The notes: generated by a model not told the origin, from the letters alone. Positions 12,251-24,510 are shown, numbered from the stretch's first letter. The stretch: 64,000 nt of DNA from Ambrosia x helenae (GCA_030844895.1 CM061231.1:130605023-130669022); one strand, 5' to 3'. Made by a program: numbers and translations.

Positions 12251-13671
12251 AGATATAGATATTGCAAATAGATTAATCCTACATGTCATCTATACATATA
12301 ATAAACCAAAACCATTTTAATGACATGGCACTCAAAGAGGGTATTCTCTTCATTGAGTGTGTCATGTGTCATCCCATGTGGCAAGGCCTTTATTTTAGGA
12401 AAATAATAATTTAAAATTTAAAAACAAAATTAGATTTTTATCTCTAATGTTTCCTCCCATAACTTTTAAACGTTAATATCTTTTATATACGAGATTTTTT
12501 AAAGAAAAAAAAATTACACCAAATTAACGAGCGTTTTATTATCTTTCCAACGGGTACCATAGTGCTATATAAAAAACGGAGAAAAAAATGACTATTTTTT
12601 GTGTGGTTTTGTTCATACAGGAAAAAAACACAAAGTGTTCAGGTTATTCATTAATCATGTATAGGCAAGTCATTAGTTATGTTCAAACCAGTAAATATGA
12701 ATTTTATTTACAACATGTCTTAGCATTGGAGTTGTACATTGTTTTAGGTTAGGTTTTAATATTAGAGTTATACATTGTTTAAGGTTATGCACTAACATTG
12801 GAGATACATTGTTAATTGTTTTAGGTTAAGTACTACCCGAAGCTTTCCTGCATGTAACTGTAAAACGCATCAGTCTATTTCAGATGTAAAATTGATATTT
12901 CAAATTAGATTTCTCAACCCGGGACGCTCCCGGGATATAATCTAGTACTCTTATGCAATCTCTCTTTTGAGAGACGCCACATAGGGTGTGATGTGGCAAT
13001 TCTAAACCAATTAAAAAAAAGAAATAAATATAATTTAACCTAATCTATTATAATCTTTAACCTAATCTACTAAATCCAAATATTAAACTTTTATTATTTT
13101 ATCTCTCGTGTTTCCTCCCATAACTTTTAAACGTTAATATCTTTTATATACGAGATTTTTTAAAGAAAAAAACTACACCAAATTAACGAGCGTTTTATTA
13201 TCTTTCCAACGAGTACCATAGTGCTATATAAAAATCGGAGAAAAAAATGACTATTTTTTGTAACCCAACAGGTATTGTGTCGGGTTTGGGATTAGTTTAA
13301 AAAAAATTGTGGGTTTGGGTCGGGTCTGGGATTAGGTGATACCCAACCCGATTACCCGAAACAACATACCCAAATACCCGAACTACATATCCGATCATAT
13401 ACCCATGATTTTTTTAACGCATCACATAACCCTTAGACTAATGCGTTCGATATTTCAATAATTAACTTTTTTTTTTTCTTATTTCATGTTAGTTCTTTTT
13501 AGAATGATCGATTACAAACTTTCGAATTCATTTGTAATGGCACTAGATTTATACCCCGGCGTAGAGATTCGTTTTTTTATATTTGAATATGATAACTTGT
13601 GGCATGTATTTGTTTAAAATAATAATAATAATATATTTTATAACCCGGGACGCTCCCGAGATAAAAACTAG
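12250..13671 (+). mobile_element. Non-autonomous Helitron (copy B), interrupted by copy A
   Basis: The 3' end at 13641-13671 has the hairpin CCCGGGACGCTCCCGAG, a short AT spacer and CTAG, followed by T. The body shares long stretches with the copies at 21342, 22134 and 45403, for example the ACGAGCGTTTTATTATC block. The 5' part (about 12260-12288) continues at 12946 after removal of copy A; the other copies show the joined order ACATGTCATACTCTTATGC. The exact 5' TC of this copy is unclear. No Rep/helicase gene is present. Confidence 0.75.
12289..12945 (+). mobile_element. Non-autonomous Helitron (copy A), 657 bp, nested in copy B
   Basis: It starts with TC (TCTATACAT) directly after A at 12288. 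It ends with the perfect hairpin CCCGGGACGCTCCCGGG, a seven-base AT spacer and CTAG (12942-12945), followed by T. Insertion between A and T without target duplication is the Helitron rule. Both junctions fall inside the sequence ACATGTCA/TACTC, which is continuous in the related copies. It has no coding capacity. Confidence 0.8.
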
Positions 13672-13866
13672 TACATAGTATAATTATGAATAAAATATTT
13701 GTGGAAATAGAGTATCACTTCTCCGTTACTTGGAATTTTCAACCTATCCTACTTTTTATATCAACTGTTTTTCTTCTACAATATCGTTTTGGGTTAATAT
13801 TTAATTATTTGAAAAACAATATAGACTTACCAACAAGTGAGTAAATAAGGGAAAGCATTACATCTA

Positions 13867-13937
13867 GCACCAGTGGTCTAGTGGTAGAATAGTACCCTGC
13901 CACGGAACAGACCCGGGTTCGATTCCCGGCTGGTGCA
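13867..13937 (+). tRNA. tRNA-Gly (anticodon GCC)
   Basis: A 71-nt cloverleaf reads GCACCAG...CTGGTGC plus discriminator A. The D arm carries TGGTCTAGTGGTAGAAT, the anticodon loop is CTGCCAC (GCC) and the T arm is GGGTTCGATTCCCGG. Both internal promoter boxes are intact and a T-run follows at the 3' end, so this looks like a functional nuclear gene. Confidence 0.97.
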
Positions 13938-14006
13938 TTTTTGTTTCAATGGTTTTGGGAAATTTCATTTATATTTAAATATACATAACAAATCTATAGA
14001 CAAAGT

Positions 14007-14078
14007 GGTTCTATGGTGTAGTGGTTAGCACTCTGGACTTTGAATCCAGCGACCTGGGTTCGACTCCCGGTAGGACCT
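14007..14078 (+). tRNA. tRNA-Gln (anticodon TTG)
   Basis: A 72-nt cloverleaf reads GGTTCTA...TAGGACC plus T. The D arm carries TGGTGTAGTGGTTAGCAC, the anticodon loop is CTTTGAA (TTG) and the T arm is TGGGTTCGACTCCCGG. It lies 69 bp downstream of the tRNA-Gly gene on the same strand, with its own terminator-like T-run nearby. Confidence 0.96.
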
Positions 14079-14320
14079 TATGATTTTTGTTTGGTTCCAA
14101 CCCTTGTCTGATACCAAACTTTTTAGTGGAACTTGGTCAACTTTGTTATAAATGAAAACCAAGTACGAAACATTATAAATGACCACATCTCATGTAATTA
14201 ATTATTATGCCTCTTAGATATACCCACATATACAGATGGTGTTCCTGTTCTAAAAAAAATTATAGAAGCTCTTCACGCAACATATTCAAATTAAGAAAAC
14301 AAAATACTTATTTTTATATA

Positions 14321-14900
14321 GATTGAAGGTTGAATGTGGGAGAGTGCTATGTGTACCTATGAAGGTTTTGTTTATTAGATGTTAGATTAGATTAGATTAG
14401 ATTTTGACCAAAGTAATTAATGATTTTTTATGTTAGATTAGATTTTAACTGATTTTGACCAAAGTAATTAATGATTTTTTATTTAAAAAAAAACTAAAAA
14501 TCTTATAAATTACATGGACGTGCCATGTGGCACAATATGGAGGTGTCTAGATTGAATGTTGAATGTGGGAGTATCATGTATACTTAGAGAGGTTTTGTTT
14601 ATTAGATGTTAGATTAGATTATATTATATTTTAATTGACTTTGACCAAAGTAATTAATGATTTTTTATGTTAGATTAGATTAGATTTTGACCGATTTTGA
14701 CCAAGGTAATTAATGATTTTTTATTTAAAAAAAACTAAAAATCTTATAAATTACATGGACGTGCCATGTGGCACAATATGGAGGTGTCTAGATTGAAGGT
14801 TGAATGTGGGAGTGTCATGTGTACCTAGGGAGGTTTTGTTTATTATATGTTAGATTAGATTAGATTATATTAGATTTTGACTGATTTTGATCAACAATTA
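14321..14900. repeat. Tandem repeat, about 235-bp unit, 2.5 copies
   Basis: Units start at 14321, 14550 and 14791 with GATTGAAGGTTGAATGTGGG or a one-base variant. Each contains runs of TTAGA and the pair GACCAAAGTAATTAATG and CATGGACGTGCCATGTGGCA. The third unit stops near 14900. Spacing is 229 and 241 bp. Confidence 0.85.
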
Positions 14901-15047
14901 GTCGTTAATTGGATGAACCACAATCCGGCTTTAAACGAAGATGGATGGATTGAAGAAGCCCGTAACGAATTCCGAAACGTAAACGATGATAACCCCCCGA
15001 GGGTCGAGGTTTGGAGAGCTATGAGAGGACGTTTTATAATATTTTAG
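14892..15047 (+). pseudogene. Unrecognised C-terminal protein fragment
   Basis: An open frame of 51 codons ends at TAG 15045-15047. It reads WMNHNPALNEDGWIEEARNE followed by PPRVEVWRAMRGRF, which has normal amino-acid complexity unlike the AT-rich surroundings. It has no start codon at its left edge and is cut by the tandem repeat. It is probably the 3' end of a transposon or host gene; I do not recognise the family. Confidence 0.4.
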
Positions 15048-16788
15048 GTGTTTCTACTATTTATTTTACCGTGTTAAATAATGTTTGATAATTTGTTTAA
15101 TTACCGTTCCTTAAAAAATAATAAAATATAAACATTTCAGTGAAGTGAATCAGTAGAGTGTTGCCTACAAAAAAGTGAATCAGTGAAGTGATGTGGCAGT
15201 GTATAATTGGTTAAAATCAGTGAAACAAATTTCATATTCTAGGAGTGCTCCTTAAGCCATAAAGGTACTAACTTCTAGTTGAGTTGGATTAAGAGATCAA
15301 TTAACTAAATAGATATAAATATAGATTGGGTTCACGACTTCACCCTCTAAATTCAGCATAACCATGGATTTAAGATGCTTACCAGATGATTTAGGCCCTG
15401 TAAATGTTGAGGATACTCCTGGACGTGCATTTACAACATATATGAAGATGTTCACAATTGTGAGAACATGAGAAACTGAACATAATAGCACATTAAATAA
15501 TATGAAGGGACCATCACCAACCGAAATTCCAAATAGACCGTAGTTACAATGGTCGTTTATGTCTTTAGAAAAATAATATCAACACCTCTTTATCTGTTTA
15601 GGCATCCTAGACATGTAAGTTGACCAGTGATAATGTAATAAGTTATGGTTAATGCTCAAAGAGGTGACCATTTCGTAGCAATTCGTATGTATATTCATGG
15701 CCTTATGTGGCTCAGATTGCACAGAAATACAATACTACCATGGCTGCAAGGGAGATTGCAAATGAACACTTGCCATTCTACAACCCTGCCACGCCATGGT
15801 GAGATCTTCATTCAATTTTAACAATCATCACAGCCTTGTTACAGCCAAGTTCTTCATCCCACTTTTGGTTAGGTCATAAACTTATTACATGACCCACAAA
15901 AACCCTATTCGATCAACAGTGTGAGTACCATCATGTAATCAACCACAAAAACATAGCAATTACCAGAAAATAAATAGAGGGCTTACACCCATCATCGCCC
16001 AAACAGAGGGTGTGCACACATCGCCATCAAAGGACGAACCCAAAGAGCTCTTAGATGCGTCTACGCGCATCACCATCTACCATACAACTAAAATTGGGAA
16101 TAGAGGGTACCAAATCGATGGTACCCTAAACTGTCACAACAGTAAAACCGTCGGCCCAAGCCAACAATAAAACCATTTTCTCTATGGTTACGAGTTTGTT
16201 ATTGCAGCAAAACATTGGGTTGTTGGTAGCGAGCGATGGTGATAAACGATGGCGGTGAACAAAGGCGGTGAATGGTCATGATGGCGGCTAGCGCCGATGC
16301 TGGTAATGCAGGTGGTTGTTTAATCGTGGCAACCAAAAATCGTTGTCAAACGATGCTTCCAAAAAGCGAAACACATCCACAGATCTAAACACCACCAACC
16401 ACAACCAGACGACACAACGAAACCACCATCATCATAACCACTATACCGACCACCGATAAGGAACACCTTCACGAAATCCTACGGCCACCACCATCCCAGT
16501 AAAGAGCATAGATATTGTTTCACATAGAGATGGATGATGATGTATGGCGTGTCATGTTTCATAGAAAGCAGAGCAATGCAAAACGTGGCAAGCGAAAGAA
16601 CTGAGCAAAAGACACGTACAGGCGTGACTTTACATAAACACACATAAACAATGGGTGGCTTCAAAACCAAGAAGTTAAACATGACAACACGTGGTTGTAC
16701 AGATAGGCTATAAAATGACACTCATGCCCCTGGAAAAAACAAAGAATTACAAAATAGCCATGTCACTATTCATCTCTACTTTTCAATT

Positions 16789-16796
<8 letters not shown>
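15048..16796. other. Intergenic sequence without a supported gene
   Basis: Apart from short open frames I see no gene. A minus-strand stretch near 15360-15440 looks exon-like but has no partner exons. The region 16230-16330 is enriched in GGCG/GATGG motifs without a frame that can be defended. Confidence 0.5.

Positions 16797-16839
<43 letters not shown>
16797..16839. repeat. (TA)n microsatellite
   Basis: A (TA)n run of about 43 bp forms the left border of the element at 16840. Confidence 0.9.
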
Positions 16840-16843
<4 letters not shown>

Positions 16844-17253
16844 GAGGTTCCTGTACAAAGGCCATATTTCGTGAGAAGTGTAAGAAGGATTAAAAATTGA
16901 TATGTAGGCATCAATTTTTGAACTTAGTCATGATGTTTTGGATTGTTTTGCCTAAAAAAACACCAAACATAACAATTTAAAATAGAAAACAATGTATTTT
17001 ATGCTTAAAACTTAAAACACCATGCTAAGAACATTAAGCAATGTGTTTTAAGTGTTAAGTAGTGTGTTTTAGCTGTTTTCTAAATTGAATGACTATAATA
17101 CATTACATTGTGTTTTAGATTGTTGTGTTTGTTGTTTTTCAAGTTAAAACAACCTAAAACATCATTCATAAATCCAAAACATGATGCCTACATGTCAATT
17201 CTTGATCCTTCTCACACTTCTCACGAAATATGGTCTTTGTACCCGAACCTTTA

Positions 17254-17255
<2 letters not shown>
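16840..17255. mobile_element. MITE-like element E1 flanked by (TA)n, 416 bp
   Basis: The left end GGGTGAGGTTCCTGTACAAA pairs with the right end read in reverse, GGTAAAGGTTCGGGTACAAA. The match continues with interruptions for about 75 bp (CATATTTCGTGAGAAGTGT, then GAAGGAT, then ATGTAGGCATCA). No coding frame is present. Both ends abut long (TA)n tracts, so the target duplication cannot be told from the microsatellite. Confidence 0.8.

Positions 17256-17304
<49 letters not shown>
17256..17304. repeat. (TA)n microsatellite shared by two elements
   Basis: This (TA)n tract of about 49 bp lies directly between elements E1 and E2 with no other sequence. Confidence 0.9.
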
Positions 17305-17306
<2 letters not shown>

Positions 17307-20300
17307 GAGGGTTTAAATGAGAACACCCATCTTTTGTGAGAACTGTGAGAACTAATCTCAGCCACTCATTTATGTTTCAAGGACTTTTAATTATAAGGTT
17401 AAATTGGTAATTGTTCAGTCTATTTCATCATTCATGACAATTTCTCTGGTTTCTATGATGACACCGATCTTCATACCACTCTTCAACCTTTTTTTTACTC
17501 ATAACAATGATTACCTAATGTTCATTTAATTTTGTATTGTGTTTGATCAACAGAATCCAAATCATGTGAATCGAAAATTCGTACTCCACAATTATACCAA
17601 TTAGACCTAGGATTTAGGGTTATTGGATAATCCCTCATACGAAGAAAAGATCTGAAAAAAAGCATTTAAATAAGTAATGAACCCAAAGTCATTTCTCTTG
17701 ATGATGTACAGTGGCGTGTTGACCGGAATCGTCGTCTCTATTGTTTATGTGTTCTCCAGCAATTACTTGTTTGATTTCACCCTCTTTTAGAACCTATCTC
17801 AACATATCTTTCTTCCTTTGTATGTATTATTATTTTGCATTTTAATTGATCTATTTATTAACTGTCTTTTTTATTTAGATTAAAGCTTGCACCAATCAAA
17901 ATATCCATTATATTTGAACTTACAAATTAATTGTAATCTATTTGTAGATCAATCAAATTTTGGAAGCTTAAAATTGTTGGTTTGCATTTGTAGCTTAAGA
18001 TTCCTGGTTTGTATTTGTAATCGATTTATCGAATCACATAGCTAACTTGCTACATGTAGCTAATGCTTCTGACCTTAACGAAACACTTGTTTAGTTTTTG
18101 CAAATTATCAGTGTTTAATATTCTCAGTTGTATATTTTTATGTGTAATTTATTATTGATTTTTGCATTCATACTTTTAAAATATGTTTATGAATTGCTTG
18201 TTTCATTATGTTTACAAATGTCTAAGATAACAATACATGTTTCTTATGCTGATTCGTTCCCAGTATAATTGCTTGCACCACTTCCTATTCTGATTTACAC
18301 AAGTGTAACTGTTTAAGCCTTTTTTTATTTTAGATTTATTGTTAATGATGTTAAACCTTTTAACTATCCATTTGATATCCCATATTGTACGCTTTTATTG
18401 CACATACGTACGTTGCTTATTGATGTTAAAACCCATATGCCCAAGTCAAAATCAAATGACATCCAAAATAGAGTTTAGTGATTCCTTTCTTTGTAAAGAA
18501 AACTAATTAAGGCTCGTGGGGATATCCAAGATTTGGTAAACGTTATAAGTCTTACTATAATTTCTTCCATCCCATCTTATTCAGATTTACACTTGTGTAA
18601 GTATTGTTCTATATTCTCTATTAATGATGCTAAGCATGTCAACCTTAGGTAAAAGTCGTTAGATTTAGTTAAGCAATATAGTGAGCGATTAACGTGTGAA
18701 TCAGTAAAACTAGCTTCTTCATCTTTTTTTATTTATAAAAAAATTTAAAACGTATTAACAATAAAGTATATGAATAATTTACTAGACAATCACAACTTAC
18801 TAATGTTTCTTTTGTGTCTCTCCAATGTATTAGAAACAAAGGTTGTAGTATAGCTCGTCATGTGATTAGCCCATGTAATTTTCAAAAACAAAAAGTGATT
18901 AGCCCAGGAGAGAAAATGAAGGTTAAGAGCAAGAAGTATATAAGGAAGTGAAACTTTTGTGTCAAAAGCGAACTGATGAATAGAATCACAATGATGAAGT
19001 TAGTGATGCTGAATGAAGTTTTTTTTTTCTCTGGGTTTAATATAAATAAGTTAGTCATGTACTATGAATTTAAAATTTTAACACATGGTTGAATTTGAAC
19101 ATTTGTTTTGAAGTTTGATTTTACATTTTATACGTCTTTATGTCAATGTTTGGATATTATTATGTGCTTACTTGGGGTTGTTTTCTTATTTGTTATCAGA
19201 TTTTATTTGTGTAAGTATTTGCTTTAAACATGTGTAATACGTGCCTATTTTACACATGTGTAAATTATTCACTGTCATTTATTTATCTTTTACATATTCG
19301 CATCTGAATTACACATATGTAAATTGTTCACTAACACTTTTTTGTTTCTATTTCACATATTTTCCAGTTGTTACACATGTGTAAATTATACATTTTCATT
19401 ATTTGTTTCCATTTTACACATTTGCATATGAATTACACATGTGTAAACTATTCATTTTCATTTATCTGCTTGTATTTGACATATGTTTAATTGTATTACA
19501 CATGTGTAAATTTTCACCGTCACTTATTTGTTTCTGTTTCTGTTTGACATATGTTTAGCTGTATTACACATGTGTAAATTGTTCACTGACACTTATTTGC
19601 TTCACTTTTACACACTTGCATTTGAATTACACACGTGTAAAATGTAAACTTTAAGTTAATCCAAGATGTACTAAGCAAAAATCAAAAGTATTATGTTGGT
19701 CAACAAGAAGGATTTAAACTAAAATAATATCATCAAAAAACTAATTGTTGGCATATGATAACGACGATAACATAAAAACATATAAAATCGATTATAACTT
19801 TATTTTTATTATAAATTATGATGATTTACACATGTGTAAACCTTTGTACTTATACTTATTTTTTTTAGCTATTACGATTTACACACGTGTAAACCTTGAT
19901 AGTTATGCTTATTTTTTAAAGCAATTGCGATTTACACATATGTAAACCTTCATATGTATGATTATTTTTTATGCTATTATGATTTACATATGTGTAACGC
20001 TTGATATATACGCTCATTTTTTAAATTGTTATGATTAACACATGTGTAAATCTTTATATCTATGCTTATTTTTTTAAGTAGTTATGATTTACCTTGATAT
20101 CTATGTTTATTTTTTATACAATTATGATTTACACATGTGTAAACATTGATATATATGTTTTTTAAACTAATATGATTTACACATATGTAAACCTTGATAT
20201 CTATGATTTTTAAAAACTATTATGATTTACACATGTGTAAACTTTATATATATGATATACACACGTGCAAAAACATATAGAAATTCCGAGACTAACTCGC

Positions 20301-21286
20301 AATTCCAACACAATTCAATTAATTACTAAATGCAGCCCATTTGAATTCCGGAGTTAATTGCATCATCATCATCATTAAAGTCACACATTTTTATTAGTAT
20401 ACAGAAATTAAGAATATCATATAGTGGTTGACCCATGAACATAAGACACCATCTCTATACTTAAATGACCCCACTTTTTTGTTATGAAGCTTTATTTAAA
20501 GAGAATAATATCAACATGATACCACAATTTCCACACCAATGTCTATTTTACATATTAGCAGGTGACTGTTTAATGCAATAAACTGTATAACATCTAAAGC
20601 TCTGATTCAAGCATTTCTTCTTCACATAGTGAATACAATCAAAGCAATTATTATACAACTTCAGATCTAACATTGACCTGCAAGCAATCAATTTACGAAC
20701 ACGTCAACTCTTTTCAAGCTATTGCGGCGGTGAAAATCATTCAACAAAAGTATCCTTATATCCATCCTCTCTACTTCCTCCCTCGTCAAACTCATTAACC
20801 CTCTCATCCTCTTTTCTTGACTCCCCCGCCATCTTCTCCAAATACACTCTGCTACTTTGTTTTGCTTTTCCACCACTGTCGACTTTTACTCCGGTTAAAC
20901 TTTTTCACCACCGTCCGCTGTCGCCACCACATGTCCGTCGTCATACTCGTTGAAATCACTGCTCGTCTTTAAACTTTTTTACGGTAATTCGAATCGCCGT
21001 CAAAGAACCGATCTCTGATTTAAACCGCTTGCTTTTGTGGTCCGTATCTCCGTCATCGACCTTAGGGGTGTGAGTTATGAGGAAGAAGGTAATATGGGGG
21101 TTGACGAGTTATGAGTTGTAAGGGATTTTTCAACAATATTTTTACAATAATACCCTTTTTGTCTTATATTTTATGACCCCTTCTCATTTAAACCCCCTTT
21201 AATATTAGCCCTTGATTGATTATGATCTAAGGATGAAAATGGTTCTTAGTGTTCTCACAAAATTTAATGTTCTCAAGATAACCCTC

Positions 21287-21289
<3 letters not shown>
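17305..21289. mobile_element. Large non-autonomous TIR element E2, about 4.0 kb, flanked by (TA)n
   Basis: The left end GGGAGGGTTTAAATGAGAAC and the inverted right end GGGGAGGGTTATCTTGAGAAC pair imperfectly for about 60 bp, including TTTGTGAGAAC. No transposase or other gene is recognisable. The interior holds an array of palindromes (listed separately). The right terminus is nearly the same as that of the 410-bp element at 61858-62267, so both belong to one family. The termini (gene-poor body, GAGAAC motifs) suggest a Mutator-related non-autonomous element, but no clean 9-bp duplication can be read inside (TA)n. Confidence 0.7.
19229..20275. repeat. Array of about 17 palindromes, TTTACACATGTGTAAA type
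   Basis: The core ACACATGTGT or a variant (ACACGTGT, ACATATGT) recurs near 19251, 19311, 19371, 19434, 19497, 19564, 19627, 19825, 19879, 19930, 19982, 20035, 20128, 20174, 20226 and 20259. Spacing is about 60-67 bp in the first block and about 45-55 bp in the second. Two earlier outliers with ACACAAGTGT and ACACTTGTGT lie near 18298 and 18589. Flanks are AT-rich and less conserved than the palindrome itself. Confidence 0.9.

Positions 21290-21341
<52 letters not shown>
21290..21341. repeat. (TA)n microsatellite
   Basis: A (TA)n tract of about 52 bp joins element E2 to Helitron copy C. Confidence 0.9.
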
Positions 21342-21342
<1 letters not shown>

Positions 21343-22133
21343 TAGTTTTTATCCCGGGAGCGTCCCGGGTTCAAATATCTAATATAACATAATAAAATAT
21401 ATTATTATTATTATTTTAAACAAATTTCTGTCATAAGTTATCATATTCTAATATAAAAAAAACGAATCTCTGCGCCGGGGTATAAATCTAGTGTCATTAT
21501 AAATGAATTGGGAAGATTGTAATCGATCATTCTATAAAGAACTAACATGAAATAAGAAAAAAAAAAGTTAATTATTGAAATATCGAACGCATTAGTCTAA
21601 GGGTTATGTGATGCGTTAAAAAATTCATGGGTATATGATCAGGTATGTAGTTCGAGTATTTGGGTATGTTGTTTCGGGTAATCAGGCCGGGTATCACTTA
21701 ACCCCAGACCCGACCCAAACCCACAATTTTTTTTTAAACTAATCCCAAACCCGACACAATACCTGTCGGGTTATTTTTTTTCTCCGATTTTTATATAGCA
21801 CTATGGTGCTCGTTGGAAAGATAATAAAACGCTCGTTAATTTGGTGTAATTTTTTTCTTTAAAAAATCTCGTATATAAAATATATTAACGTTTAAAAGTT
21901 ATGGGAGAAAACACGAGAGATAAAATAATAAAGGTTTAATATTCAGATTTAGTAGATTAGGTATTTAATAGATTAGGTTAAAGATTATAATATATTAGGT
22001 TAAATCATATTTATTACTTTTTTTTAATTGGTCTAGAGTTGCCACATCACATCCTATGTGGCATCTCTCAAAGGAGAGATTGCATAAGAGTATGACATGT
22101 AGGATTAATCCTTTTGCAATATATATATATATA
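21342..22133 (-). mobile_element. Non-autonomous Helitron (copy C)
   Basis: On the minus strand the 3' end is hairpin CCCGGGACGCTCCCGGG, then ATAAAAA and CTAG (21342-21345), followed by T. The body matches copies B, D and E, including the paired motifs near TGCCACATCACATCCTATGTG. Its 5' end runs into TA repeats at copy D, so the TC start is not visible. Confidence 0.8.
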
Positions 22134-22922
22134 CTAGTTTTTATCCCGGGAGCGTCCCGGGTTGAAATATTTAATATAACATAATAAAATATATTATTAT
22201 TATTATTATTATTATTATTTTAAACAAATCTCTGCCATAAGTTATCATATTCAAATATAAAAAAAATGAATCTCTGCGTCGGGGTATAAATCTAGTGCCA
22301 TTATAAATGAATTCGGAAGTTTGTAATTGATCATTCTGAAAAGAACTAACATGAAATAAGAAAAAAAGTTAATATTGAAATATCGAACGCATTAGTCTAA
22401 AAGTTATGTAATGCGTTAAAAAATTCATGGGTATATGATCGGGTATATAGTTCGGGTATTTGGGTATGTTGTTTCGGGTAATCGGGTCCGGTATCACCTA
22501 ATCCTAGACCCGACCCAAACCCACAAGTTTTTTTAAACTAATCTCAAACCATACACAATACCTGTCGGGTTACAAAAAATAGTCATTTTTTCTCCGTTTT
22601 TATATAGTACTATGGTACTCGTTGGAAAGATAATAAAACGCTCGTTAATTTGGTGTAATTTTTTTCTTTAAAAAATCTCGTATATAAAAGATATTAACGT
22701 TTAAAAGTCATGGGAGGAAACATGAGAGAAAAAATAGTAAAGTTTTAATATTTAGATTTAGTAGGTTAGGTATTTAATAGATTAGGTTAAATCATATTTA
22801 TTCCTTTTTTTTAATTGGTTTACACTTGCCACATCACATCCTATGTGGCATCTCTCAAAGGAGAGATTGCATAAGAGTATGACATGTATGATCAATCCCT
22901 TTGCAATATATATATATATAGA
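22134..22922 (-). mobile_element. Non-autonomous Helitron (copy D), 789 bp
   Basis: On the minus strand it starts TCTATATATATATATATTGC after A (plus-strand end 22922). It ends with hairpin CCCGGGACGCTCCCGGG, ATAAAAA and CTAG (22134-22137), followed by T. It therefore sits in an A/T site inside the TA-rich 5' region of copy C or the microsatellite. It is highly similar to copy C and lacks genes. Confidence 0.82.
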
Positions 22923-23639
22923 TATATATATATATATAGGGGCGGTTATTCTACAAAAACAAACAATCGTGCGAAGTAATATTAACCGTCGATCAATCAA
23001 TAATCTTACGTCATTAATTAAAAAAGTACGCGGTGTCAATTTCGTAAATAAGTGAGAGATTAGACAGTTAATAAGGGTATAATCGTCAATTTTTCTAAAA
23101 TCAAATTATAAGAGACCGTTCAGTCTCATTAATCGCTCAAAACTTCTCCCCAAAATTACATAATAAACTCTGAAACCCTAGTTAAAATCATCAATGAACT
23201 CCATTTCTACAGAAGATTAACCATGAAATACTCAAAAGTATACGAAAGTAAGTACATTACGTTATTCTGTACCAAATTTTACATTGAAAAACTATATAAT
23301 AACTTACATTATGCATGTTACAGGAAGAAAGAGAGGAACAGAGTATGAAACTGAAAAGAACGACGTTGATGAAGGTAAATAAGTATTACGTGAATTAATA
23401 TTGTTAATACGTTGTGAAATTGTACTAAAATACGTATTTCTAATTATCAGGCCCTAGCAAAATTCAAAAAACCAAGGATAAAACTGACAAATCAGAGAGA
23501 AGAACAAAAGCAAACCATGACAGGCCTTCGAAGAAAAATGGTACAGAGAATTTTTTTTTTTGTTATGTGTTATGTGATTTTAGTAATATAACTAGAAATG
23601 ATTTTGTATATGTTACGTTATTTTAGTAATCGGAATGTA

Positions 23640-24510
23640 GTGATTCTGTCAAAAATGTTACATGCTTTTAGAAAAATGATTATGTCTATGGTGCATCATA
23701 ATTATGTCTATATTGCGTTATTTTGGTAATGGAAATGTAGTGATTATGTCAATGTTACATGATTTTAGTAATGGAAAGTATGTCTGTGTTACGTAATTTT
23801 ATTAATAGAACTAGAAATGATTATGTCTATATTACTTTATTTTTGTAATGAAATTTGTAATGATTATGTCCTTGTTACGTTATTTTAGTAATGAAAATGT
23901 AGTTATTCTGTCATTGTTAAGCAATTGTGGTAAATGAAAACACTAGTTTATGATTATGTCTTTGTTACGTTATTTTGGTAATGAAAATGTAGTTATTCTG
24001 TCATTTTCATTATGATTATGTATATGTTACGTTATTTTAGTAATGAAAATGTAGTTATTCTGTCATTGTTAAGCAATTTTGTAAATGAAAACACTAGTTT
24101 ATGATTATGTCTTTGTTACGTTATTTTAGTAATGAAAATGTAGTTATTCTGTCATTGTTAAGCAATTTTGGAAAATGAAAACACTAGTTTATGATTATGT
24201 CTATATTACGTTATTTTGGTAATGAAATTTGTAATGATTCTGGCCATAAATATATGATGATTATGTATATGTTACGTTATTTTAGTAATGAAAATGTAGT
24301 TATTCTGTCATTGTTAAGCAATTTTGTAAATGAAAACACTAGTTTATGATTATGTCTTTGTTACGTTATTTTAGTAATGAAAATGTAGTTATTCTGTCAT
24401 TGTTAAGCAATTTTGGTAAATGAAAACACTAGTTATGATTATATGTCTATATTACGTTATTTTGGTAATGAAATTTGTAATTATTCTGTCATTGTTACGT
24501 AATTATAACA
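23640..24510. repeat. Intronic tandem repeats with TTACGTTATTTTAGTAAT motif
   Basis: Intron 3 of the plus-strand gene is built of imperfect repeats. Each has GATTATGTCTTTGTTACG, TTATTTTAGTAATGAAAATG, TAGTTATTCTGTCATTGTTA and AAATGAAAACACTAGTT blocks. Full units recur about every 115-155 bp, with several partial units. Short TTACGTAA-like motifs also recur in later introns (25280-25335: three near-identical 22-bp units). Confidence 0.8.

Noticed and set aside
15297..15491. Exon-like minus-strand stretch (ARPGVSSTFTGPKSSG)
   Set aside because: Possible acceptor and donor but no partner exons and no family recognised; too short to annotate.
19229..20275. CRISPR-like regular repeat array
   Set aside because: Plant DNA with no cas genes, a palindromic core and AT-rich related spacers; treated as an internal transposon array.
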